A DNA stretch of 64,000 bases from Putridiphycobacter sp965230485. Its GTDB lineage: Bacteria > Bacteroidota > Bacteroidia > Flavobacteriales_D > Crocinitomicaceae. The stretch covers positions 1,054,001 through 1,118,000 of the forward strand of contig CBDDLA010000001.1 in NCBI GenBank assembly GCA_965230485.1, in the 5' to 3' direction. Within the stretch, counting starts at the first letter, position 1. Each line of letters starts with the position of its first letter. Under the pieces are notes generated by a model. That model saw only the letters and a list, made by a program, of their open reading frames with translations, was not told the origin of the DNA and made no database searches. Position numbers and translations under genes: made by a program. Below are positions 54,101-60,669 of the stretch, one piece after another.

Positions 54101-55747
54101 AGACCATAAATAAGTGTAAGGTGCCACTCCTCCTTCAGTACTTACAATAATTGACTCATTTGTTACAGAAACTGAAGCGTTAACTTTGGGAGGTTTAACT
54201 GAAAAACTAGCTTCAAAACGACCCTGACTAATTTTACTAAAATCGCGATACTGTCTAAACGAAGTCTTTGTTGAATTATAGTCTTCTAAGCTTATCAAAA
54301 AACCATAATTTGGATTGGTTTGCCAATACTCAACCAATGGCTTGATATTAATAGTATCGTCCGTATGGGTGTATCCATTTGGATTACTAGTTTTAGGGAG
54401 ATTAATTATCTGATCAGTGGCAAGATTAGGCCGGTAATTCCAAGTGACCGATCGTGGATCCCAATCACTAGTACAGGGAATTAATTTTGTCGCGTTGCTA
54501 CTTTGACTGTGCTGATAAGTAGCATGCATCCTATGGATTAATTGTACACTTTGAAAATCTAAGTCTGGAGGAAAATCGGCAAGTAAATCAAAATAGCTCT
54601 CTACTTTATAAGCGAGTGTTGACCCAGGCGCTAAACTATTTGTTCCAGTAAAGGCCGTTCGTATATTACTACCGCCAGTGGTACCATGTAGATTTTTGTA
54701 TTCTGAATTAGCGCTTGGATCATCAAGATCTATGCTCACATTCATATGCTCAACTTCTCTGGTAAATATAACGTTGGTTGTCTCGCCTTCTCTACCAATA
54801 AAAAAATGTTTAGATACGATAAACCGATAACCTGGACTTATAGGATAGCCATAACTTGGTGTTGTATAAGATAATGAATCATAAACTTGAGCGACGTAAG
54901 CACCAGGTTCTAAACTATCCACATCCACAATATCATTATCCATTACACTGCTTGAATTACTAAGGTAATGAGCGTATGTATAACTCATCCCTGAGTTAGT
55001 TGTGCTAGTGGTGTCTAACTTATAAAGCCTAAAAAGATGGTATTGATCACTACTTCCGCCAGATAGAGTAAAATCTATTTTACCATCTGAATTCCCAGGG
55101 GTACAATGGGTGACCTCGCCTTCTATTTTAATAGGCATGGTATATGTAATTTCCAATGAAGGTCTTTTGTTTATGTCTATTTCGTCCGAAGAGTAAAAAG
55201 AATTTCCATAATCAGAACCTGTGATAGATTCATCCCATAATTTAATGCACCATCCATTATTTAAAAATGGCATCCTTACCATTTGATAAACATGCTTATA
55301 GACATCAATTTCTTGAAGAGTACTCATTGAAGTTGGCGGTTCAACCTTGAGTATGTCTGATAAATTGGTAGTTGGCTGATTGTTCCATGTAATGGTATTG
55401 TCAGTCCAATTGTCATTTACGCGTTCAATTGAATAGTCGTAATTTGAAACTGAGTTAGTTTTAGTAGTTAACTTTAATTTGGCGCTAATGAGAATTGCCT
55501 CCTTCGGAATTTGACTTAAATCGAATTGAATAAAACTTCTGTATACTATTGGAGTAGTATTATCGTCTCTCAACACATTAAAAAAGTCCAAACCACCCAT
55601 ATTGGTATTAATTAGACCGGCACTGCCAACTGTAGCATCCTGAACTGGATTTTCTAAAGTAGAAACATAGGTCTCAGTTATAATTTGAGATGTTCCCGTC
55701 AATTCACCAAAAATTACTATCAAAAGTATAGCTATACATTGCTTCAT
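51176..55747 (-). CDS. Large secreted DNRLRE + SprB-like adhesin-type protein
   Basis: 1523 aa with a signal peptide (1-20, ending TSQIITE). Residues ~25-205 form a DNRLRE (CBM96-like) domain with the pattern RSFIQFDLSQIPKEAILISA near 70 and TWNNQP near 121. A second DNRLRE-like domain lies near 330-530 (WDPRSVTWNYRP). An SprB-like repeat follows (GGVAPYTYLWSNGETTKDL near 550), then Cys-containing beta regions and, toward 1370, a glycine-rich loop (GGQGGGDIIVNL). No type IX C-terminal domain was found. It probably binds surface glycans or forms the outer part of the assembly. The gene lies near the head of the operon. Confidence 0.76.
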   Translation of the reverse strand: MKQCIAILLIVIFGELTGTSQIITETYVSTLENPVQDATVGSAGLINTNMGGLDFFNVLRDDNTTPIVYRSFIQFDLSQIPKEAILISAKLKLTTKTNSVSNYDYSIERVNDNWTDNTITWNNQPTTNLSDILKVEPPTSMSTLQEIDVYKHVYQMVRMPFLNNGWCIKLWDESITGSDYGNSFYSSDEIDINKRPSLEITYTMPIKIEGEVTHCTPGNSDGKIDFTLSGGSSDQYHLFRLYKLDTTSTTNSGMSYTYAHYLSNSSSVMDNDIVDVDSLEPGAYVAQVYDSLSYTTPSYGYPISPGYRFIVSKHFFIGREGETTNVIFTREVEHMNVSIDLDDPSANSEYKNLHGTTGGSNIRTAFTGTNSLAPGSTLAYKVESYFDLLADFPPDLDFQSVQLIHRMHATYQHSQSSNATKLIPCTSDWDPRSVTWNYRPNLATDQIINLPKTSNPNGYTHTDDTINIKPLVEYWQTNPNYGFLISLEDYNSTKTSFRQYRDFSKISQGRFEASFSVKPPKVNASVSVTNESIIVSTEGGVAPYTYLWSNGETTKDLLDVDDGIYWVKIWDAENLMTKYEISKSENAIWGVSNCITEANGVQEYTTGCSNATGVSESAASQHIPSNENGWFETQLTREVGPEKAIGISESGKTINNISDIDFGFYFNTEGTINIIKNGVITTSNSGGYEYKDNDFIKLEKTTGLSFKLNGKEIDYYSLSELNPVPSFKTITALKDGASFDIVRYGTEEDDFVPEPCTIDFENCLLPYDSEYGSCGEFDEEGNLVLKYNCDDFNRPIQVLPYGYYYDWQPDVGIRSLQDNGAAFYHEFDIDPSHIGLVYTVRVYNSAGDLELNENNFCNSFTVVWEGEGEDCVEQCGASAEIILEQPTYCEGDVLQFNIDLGSADFYTCSQQSSLNCDNYCLDPQLIVGSSGDIIFDFFYFGEDGTTENPVLCKSETFSILVDNNCFENTGISFNNYGSYVHLEEDGVNETFINMHCNYLNEKVLIDGTTIESGKIVSEGKIRVEKNWTNNGETTVFETTNFAGGKVEFFGGKQFIKGTHVTSYNDVELSGSDKKELLIDSEIRNTLNLNSIEFSTRDKTLYVTNPLTNAISDHDNGNSYGFISSNLSMGYLNWKMSAENSYFVPLGSSITGAKYKPIEVALPINESGDFNMRMVNYNPAYDQLEEKAPDIAEISDQYFYYIEPTGVSEADLTIHFNTVTDDGFQQIGHWDNVWAPNQPLINQSWWEKTTDISINTSLGYPLNNKSVTTAGWTSFDGKQFVPAKAGFMVNWNEFGQNGSNNDGGQGGGDIIVNLTTSSGVNTGGGLGNQHQTNGGGDGTGVYTPNPLENTYHLNITSTDGDCMTEGIIEFQVNTSGDIVENSVFYILDNTPGSVIKKPLADDLYNIGPTSGSNNGMFSIFSIPEESYVCDNNIRVKLSQGIVLNPGLALEIEGLTPDFQITSLSIHNSQQIDVTTSIGSLNTDQTIWSSLATAPPGVYKFDIDVNDISANSPTSINLTGIFIIK

Positions 55748-55748
55748 A

Positions 55749-56153
55749 TTAATAATGTTTAATGATAGGAGAGTTTCCTACACCTGCATAGTTTTTAATT
55801 AAAAGAGAAATTCTGTAGCTAATCCCAGTTTCAAAATTTCCTAAATCAATATCTACTAACCAATTAGCGTCAATTAAGTTTTCACTTTGTAATTCTGCTA
55901 GTGTTTTAGATAGCCGATTAATAGTTTGACCGGTATTAGAAAAATCGAGAGTTAATTCACCAAAATTACTTGTATCAGATATTGTAAACTCTATGTGATA
56001 ACTTTCAAAGTTTCCACCTCCAAACAATATCGAATCCATTTGGCTTTGAATGATTGCAGGTGCTTTAGTGAGTGTTATATCAGTAGAATCTGTCTGACTA
56101 AAAACAATAGAACTAAAAAAAATGGATAGGCATATTGTAATAAAAGGTTTCAT
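55749..56153 (-). CDS. Small secreted protein at the head of the toxin operon
   Basis: 134 aa with a signal peptide (1-19, ending VFSQTDS). The mature part is a mixed beta protein (FESYHIEFTISDTSNFGELT near 50), probably periplasmic or surface-exposed. No family recognised. It is separated from the next gene by a single base and begins about 150 bp inside the region with the paired palindromes, so its promoter controls the whole operon. Confidence 0.65.
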   Translation of the reverse strand: MKPFITICLSIFFSSIVFSQTDSTDITLTKAPAIIQSQMDSILFGGGNFESYHIEFTISDTSNFGELTLDFSNTGQTINRLSKTLAELQSENLIDANWLVDIDLGNFETGISYRISLLIKNYAGVGNSPIIKHY

Positions 56154-56304
56154 AAATCGACATTTAATTTCGACTTAAAATTAGATTAAAAATCTCCCTG
56201 AAAAATCACAAACAAATTAGTTAGAAACGTAAAATTTAGGTTACTTTTTATTCAAACCCAATTAAAATAAGGAGATTCAACGAAAGGTTGTATTTTATTT
56301 TCTA

Positions 56305-56346
56305 GTAGAATTACGGGCGATTTTCAAAAAACTCTAGTAGCACTAC
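56305..56346. promoter_or_regulatory. Paired palindromic operators, toxin-operon side
   Basis: GTAGAATTAC (56305-56314) and GTAGCACTAC (56337-56346), starts 32 bp apart, each within a CTAGTAG-NN-YTAC-G context. The pair lies about 150 bp upstream of the operon's first gene. The spacing of three helical turns fits two dimers bound on one face of the DNA. Confidence 0.65.
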
Positions 56347-56642
56347 GAGAAAATAAAGATTTTATCATTAACACTACTTACTTTTAAAGCTTAGACTACT
56401 GAATAACAAATTAATATATCTTTATAGAATCTCTTATTATTTAAAAAGTGTATTTCTTGTCTATTTTTAAATGGTAGATGTTTTAGAAAGTCTTACTATT
56501 TTATTGGGTAAAATTGATTTCATTTATGCTAGAATTATAAATTAATTGAACCTTTGTTTTATTACTCACCGAACTTTAAATTATAAGATCTTGGACAAGC
56601 TGGTTCTTATTTTAAAAACCTCTTTTTAAAATAAATTAATTA

Positions 56643-56684
56643 GTAGTTCTACTGGTTTTATAAGAATTTTACCAGTAGTTCTAC
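56643..56684. promoter_or_regulatory. Paired palindromic operators, regulator side
   Basis: GTAGTTCTAC at 56643-56652 and again at 56675-56684, starts 32 bp apart, the same spacing as the other pair. The two sit in a nearly perfect inverted repeat. They lie about 155 bp upstream of the regulator's ATG. Confidence 0.65.
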
Positions 56685-56838
56685 TAGAATGGTAGAAATG
56701 AAATTGTAACTCATTGCTAATAAAATAGGTATGTCTAGTAAAAAAATACATAATGTTTTTAAACGCTTAACTTTAAATTAATTCCTATCCTTACTTTTTT
56801 TTCGTATTTTAGTGTGGAACTCAAAAGATTACATCAAA

Positions 56839-57477
56839 ATGACTACTATTTCACTCGCTATTGCAGTTGGCCATGATATTTATCGTAACGGCTTATACCA
56901 ATTACTAAAATCAGAAGATGGATTAGAGGTAAGTATTGAAACAAATTCGTTTCATAACCTCTATAAAAAACTTCACGAAACTCCAATGGATGTTGTACTA
57001 CTTGGCTCAAATATTAAGGGCTTTAGGTTATCATCATCAGTTTCCTTATTAAAAAATGATTTCCCAAATCTAAAAGTACTTGTTTTGGCAAACAATTATA
57101 ATTATTCTGCCATGTGTTTATTATTCCAAAACGGTATTAACTCTTACTTACTCAGAAATATTAGTAAGACTGAAATTGTTAAGGCCATCAAAAAAATAAG
57201 TTACAGTGACTATTATTTCCAGAGAGGAACACCATCAGTTGTAAAAAAATCAATTTTAAAAAAACAATATTCTCAATCTATTGAGTTTAATGACAGAGAA
57301 ATTGAAATCATTCAGCTCATTTGTGAAGACAAAAGTAATCACGAAATTGCAGAGAAAATTTGCTTAAGCATTCGCACAATTGAATGGCACCGGAGAACAA
57401 TTTTAGCGAAAATGAATGTCAAAAGTCCCGTAGGCATTATTAAGTATGCATTGGAAAACCAGCTTTATCAATTATAA
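56839..57477 (+). CDS. LuxR-type regulator with a degenerate receiver domain
   Basis: 212 aa from the ATG at 56839; a GTG at 56812 is in frame but adds nine residues before a typical receiver start. The N-terminal domain has the fold text of a NarL/FixJ receiver (SLAIAVGHDIYRNGLYQLL) but the acidic pair is Val10-Gly11, the phospho-acceptor position in DVVLLGSNIKG is Gly56, the Ser/Thr is Ala in VLANNY, and the Lys is Arg in YLLRNIS. The C-terminal HTH (LuxR/GerE) domain is intact, ~140-205 (NDREIEIIQLICEDKSNHEI, RTIEWHRRTILAKMNV). It probably acts without phosphorylation. It is divergent from the toxin operon and convergent with the secretion operon. Likely the operon's own regulator. Confidence 0.88.
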   Translation: MTTISLAIAVGHDIYRNGLYQLLKSEDGLEVSIETNSFHNLYKKLHETPMDVVLLGSNIKGFRLSSSVSLLKNDFPNLKVLVLANNYNYSAMCLLFQNGINSYLLRNISKTEIVKAIKKISYSDYYFQRGTPSVVKKSILKKQYSQSIEFNDREIEIIQLICEDKSNHEIAEKICLSIRTIEWHRRTILAKMNVKSPVGIIKYALENQLYQL

Positions 57478-57492
57478 CTTTTTTGGTCAAGC

Positions 57493-57993
57493 TTATTTTT
57501 GAATAGATCTCTTCTCTTCTCCAAAGATAAAAACGGCAGAATCTCTTGAGCAGCTAAACAATGTCACTTCTTTAAAGGTTTCGCCTATCTTAATTTTGGT
57601 CAAGTGATTATTAACAGATATCAAATATAGACCCTTTTTTCTTGTCTTATTTTTAACATAGCCAAAGTACTTTAGTTCTGGCCAAATAAGTGGAGTTGGA
57701 TCTTTTATCATATGGTCCTTATCCAGAATAATCGGTTTATCAATTATCTCTGAATGATTAGTATTAATTGACGAAAAGCCACTGCTTCCAAAAGGATCTC
57801 TTAAAAAAGAATTTATTTTAAAACTATCCTTATGATAATTGACGTTTATCATTTCATTATTTTTAACTGAAAGTCCAAAAACATCTTCATTTTTCTGATT
57901 ACCAACACTAAAAGAACGATATATAATTACTCCATATATAGCAATCACTGACACTAATAGAAAAATTGTAACTGGCTTGTTTTTTTTTATCAT
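57493..57993 (-). CDS. GspC/PilP-like protein of the type II secretion-like operon
   Basis: 166 aa. One N-terminal membrane helix (residues 8-27), a linker with FLRDPFG near 64 (the PilP/GspC-type RDPF motif), and a C-terminal homology-region-like beta domain (KYFGYVKNKTRKKGLYLISV near 108, KIGETFKEV). In type II systems this subunit links the inner-membrane platform to the secretin. It is the last gene of the operon, overlapping the upstream lipoprotein by 4 bp and ending 15 bp from the facing regulator. The assignment is by pattern and gene order. Confidence 0.75.
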   Translation of the reverse strand: MIKKNKPVTIFLLVSVIAIYGVIIYRSFSVGNQKNEDVFGLSVKNNEMINVNYHKDSFKINSFLRDPFGSSGFSSINTNHSEIIDKPIILDKDHMIKDPTPLIWPELKYFGYVKNKTRKKGLYLISVNNHLTKIKIGETFKEVTLFSCSRDSAVFIFGEEKRSIQK

Positions 57994-59024
57994 GGAATTA
58001 TGAATTTTTCTGAAAGTGAATAGTATTTGCTTTCATTTCCCGCTTTATCACTTAAATATACTCTCCACCAATAATTTCCTGAAATTGGGAATTGACGTTG
58101 CAAAGAGTCATTAGAAATATTATTAATTTCTATTAGATTTGATGAAGAGAATAGGCTATCATTAAATGAAATTTGAATATTAGAATAGACAGGTGACTGA
58201 ACATTTCCTTGATCCGGGCCATTCTTTGTCCATTTTAATGTTAATTGGTTTGAAGGACTTAGGAAGTTGTTTATTGGATACGTAATATCAGGATTATTTG
58301 GGGCCGTGGTATCAATAAAAATACTTCTTGTACCATAAATCGATTCTGAAATATCGTTTACAGCTTTTATACCCCATACATAAAACCCTTCTTCCAGACT
58401 AATATTAGTTGTTTCGTAAAAATCGAAATTAACACCATAAATATTATTTTGCTGAAATAAAAGGGAACCATTACCAAAAGTTTGACTATTCCAAATTTGG
58501 AAAATATAGTAATCAGCTAGAAAAAGGGTTTGCCAAGAGAATACATTGAGTTTAGATTGATTAGTATAGTAAATAGCCTCAGGAGATATTAATTGAACCT
58601 TTTGCATAGATAAATCACTAATACTATCGACAAAAAATGAAACCACTGGCGTAAATTTTGATTGGTAGGTTGAATTAATTCCTCGCATCTTAAATTCATA
58701 TTCACCTGGTGATAACAAAATTTTAAACTCATCTCCTTTAACTGCAGAATCGAGCACAAATTCTTGAATATTTTCAAAGGTAGGGCTTACAATATTTAAT
58801 TCATACTCACTTGCTCCTGTCAGCTCTTCCCACTTGAAATGTACTTCATTTGAAGACAAAGTATCAGCATTATTCGGAATTAATAGCAAAACCTCGTCAT
58901 TCGATATCCTTTTTTCAAATATATCATTGCATCCAAGCAACATTAATGAAAGAAATAATAATTTACATTTTATAATAGTGTTGAAACAATAACTTGGCGT
59001 ATACTTTTGATTTAGTTTCTCCAT
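57990..59024 (-). CDS. Fibronectin-type lipoprotein inside the secretion operon
   Basis: 344 aa from the ATG at 59024-59022; an upstream ATG at 59051 is also possible. The lipobox LMLLGC ends the signal, so it sits in an envelope membrane. The mature part has two or three fibronectin-III-like beta domains (FKWEELTGASEYELNIVSP, FSWQTLFLADYYIFQIWN, LKWTKNGPDQGN). It overlaps the GspM-like gene by 62 bp. I know of no standard type II secretion component of this kind, so it is probably a lineage-specific accessory, perhaps a secretin pilotin or a surface protein. Function not established. Confidence 0.72.
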   Translation of the reverse strand: MEKLNQKYTPSYCFNTIIKCKLLFLSLMLLGCNDIFEKRISNDEVLLLIPNNADTLSSNEVHFKWEELTGASEYELNIVSPTFENIQEFVLDSAVKGDEFKILLSPGEYEFKMRGINSTYQSKFTPVVSFFVDSISDLSMQKVQLISPEAIYYTNQSKLNVFSWQTLFLADYYIFQIWNSQTFGNGSLLFQQNNIYGVNFDFYETTNISLEEGFYVWGIKAVNDISESIYGTRSIFIDTTAPNNPDITYPINNFLSPSNQLTLKWTKNGPDQGNVQSPVYSNIQISFNDSLFSSSNLIEINNISNDSLQRQFPISGNYWWRVYLSDKAGNESKYYSLSEKFIIP

Positions 59025-59493
59025 GTGCTTTAGTTTTAAAAATTTTAGCATTAATTATTCTGGCATAAATGAATCGATTTTCTAAATTGTTAATGCCTTT
59101 AATAAGTCCCCTGTAATTGCCTTCCAGAAGAACTTCGTGAGTCAATATTTTATAATCAACTGACGTAAAAAGATGCGGGTTACTAATAAATTCAATCCTT
59201 ATCGATAAGTGCTGCTGAAGTCTTGATATTTCTTTTAATAACTCTTGTCTAACTTTATCAGAAGTTTGATCTGTTTTTCCTAGGCTACTATTCATTCTAT
59301 TAATTTCAGAAGTCAAAACACTTAACCTTTCAGTAGATTTATGAATCCCAGTTTTTTGGATTTCTTGCTGTTTTATTTCTCTAGCGGTACTAATTGATAG
59401 TACAAAAGAGCGTTTATAACTTACAATTGCTAAAAGCAGAAAGATTGCCAATAGTCCATAGTTCTTCTGTTTGTATGTAATCTTATCAAACAC
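58963..59493 (-). CDS. GspM/PilO-like inner-membrane protein
   Basis: 176 aa. A single N-terminal membrane helix (residues 11-28), a coiled coil (40-95; ILTSEINRMNSSL type pattern) and a ferredoxin-like C-terminal fold (HEVLLEGNYRGLIKGINNLENR near 115). This layout is that of PilO or GspM. It begins directly next to the GspL-like stop and ends inside the lipoprotein gene. It should form a heterodimer with the GspL-like protein in the inner-membrane platform. Sequence divergence is large, so the call depends on architecture and gene order. Confidence 0.75.
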   Translation of the reverse strand: MFDKITYKQKNYGLLAIFLLLAIVSYKRSFVLSISTAREIKQQEIQKTGIHKSTERLSVLTSEINRMNSSLGKTDQTSDKVRQELLKEISRLQQHLSIRIEFISNPHLFTSVDYKILTHEVLLEGNYRGLIKGINNLENRFIYARIINAKIFKTKAHGETKSKVYAKLLFQHYYKM

Positions 59494-60669
59494 TTAAATA
59501 ATGATTTTTAAGTAGAATTCTCCATAACCTTCGGTATACTCATATTCTTCAATTTCAATTTTTCTAATCCAATCAAACGTTTTTATTTTCATTAACCAAT
59601 CACTTAAATAATGACTTGATTTAGTAATTCCCTTAATAGTTAATAATTGATTGTCAACTTCTATTTTGTACTTTTCCTTTATCTCTTCTTTAGTTGGTCT
59701 TACTACAAACTCGGTAAACGTAATTTCCTTTGGAACAGAATTCGAAATAGTAGCAATATAGAATGAAACAAACTTTTTTGTAAGCACACCTGATTTGCGT
59801 AATAGTGTTTCTTTTCTCGTTTTTTCTTCTTCTAATTTATTTATTTGATCAAATGTTTCGGTATGCTCGGCGAGCTGAAAAACATTTGTTTGATGAACTT
59901 TGTTTAAATGTTGTAGATATAAATAATTCCCTAACAATGCCAAAAGAAAAAAAATCATTAAACCCAATCCAAATTGCTGAAACAAGACTTTCTGTTCGGA
60001 CTCCAATGTATTAAAAGCTATTTGCTTGCTTTTTTCAGGAAGGATGATAGCACTAGAGGGTTGGAAGAACACTGCAGCTTGAGACAATGCCAAAATCCCA
60101 TTTTTACTTATTACTTCTTTCCCAATTCGATACGTTTTGTCAATATCGGTATCTGATGTTCTAAAATCTACAATGTGCCGTTTTTTAACGGATATAATAT
60201 GGCGCGCAGAAATTAGATGGTCTTCATTTAAATATTGATGAATGGCCATTAAAATAAATGGACCACTTGCAATTCCAACAACCATTATTTGGTTTTCCTG
60301 AAACTCAAAAAGAATATCTTCTAAAAATGATTGTCGTACAACAGATGTATATATCTCGGTTTCCTCAACATAATCAGTAAAATAGAAATCATCAATATTT
60401 CCGTTAATTATTACCTTTCGCCTATATTCAGGTTCGGATTTTACTTTTCTATTTAATATTCCTTTTCCTTCAAAATGGAGTAAAATAGGTCTACTCTTTC
60501 CAATTTTTTTAATAATCTCTTTAGTGCCAATTATATTTTTATAGTGTTTTAAAATCTCAATTTCACTTTTACGGAATCTGACTTCAAAACCATTATATAT
60601 GTCATTTTTATCATCTCTTAATACGGAGAGAGAGATTATTTTTTTTATTTTCCCAAATTGTAACTTCAT
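59494..60669 (-). CDS. GspL-like inner-membrane protein (actin-like plus PilN-type domain)
   Basis: 391 aa. Residues 1-225 are a cytoplasmic actin-like part as in GspL/PilM, a single membrane helix lies at 232-254, then a coiled coil (265-290; EEEKTRKETLLRKSG) and a ferredoxin-like periplasmic domain (FVVRPTKEEIKEKYKIEVDN, LLTIKGITKS). The fused PilM+PilN layout points to type II secretion rather than type IV pili, where the two are separate. Its ATG overlaps the secretin stop by one base. It would recruit the GspE ATPase to the membrane. Confidence 0.8.
   Translation of the reverse strand: MKLQFGKIKKIISLSVLRDDKNDIYNGFEVRFRKSEIEILKHYKNIIGTKEIIKKIGKSRPILLHFEGKGILNRKVKSEPEYRRKVIINGNIDDFYFTDYVEETEIYTSVVRQSFLEDILFEFQENQIMVVGIASGPFILMAIHQYLNEDHLISARHIISVKKRHIVDFRTSDTDIDKTYRIGKEVISKNGILALSQAAVFFQPSSAIILPEKSKQIAFNTLESEQKVLFQQFGLGLMIFFLLALLGNYLYLQHLNKVHQTNVFQLAEHTETFDQINKLEEEKTRKETLLRKSGVLTKKFVSFYIATISNSVPKEITFTEFVVRPTKEEIKEKYKIEVDNQLLTIKGITKSSHYLSDWLMKIKTFDWIRKIEIEEYEYTEGYGEFYLKIII

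Larger units (their letters stand above)
56154..56838. other. 685-bp divergent intergenic region
   Basis: Non-coding in all frames I inspected. It separates the toxin operon (leftward) from the LuxR-type gene (rightward), is very AT-rich, and contains four copies of a palindrome (see the two entries at 56305 and 56643). The second pair also lies inside a larger inverted repeat, 56641-56656 against 56671-56686. Promoter elements are not clear apart from TATTTTAG just before the regulator start. Confidence 0.7.

Noticed and set aside
29091..55747. Type IX C-terminal secretion domains on the giant proteins.
   Set aside because: I looked for the terminal beta-domain patterns (GxY-x-L/V-x-...-KxxxK endings) and did not find any; the giants end in other sequences.
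29091..56153. The large operon as a prophage tail region because of the S74 protein.
   Set aside because: No capsid, terminase, portal, tape-measure or sheath genes; most products carry signal peptides, unlike phage proteins.
56641..56686. Inverted repeat as a terminator.
   Set aside because: It lies well upstream of both divergent genes, no T-run follows, and the same palindrome occurs in a second pair, so an operator role is more likely.
56812..56838. GTG at 56812 as the start of the LuxR-type gene.
   Set aside because: It adds nine residues without similarity; the ATG at 56839 gives the usual receiver start. It remains possible.
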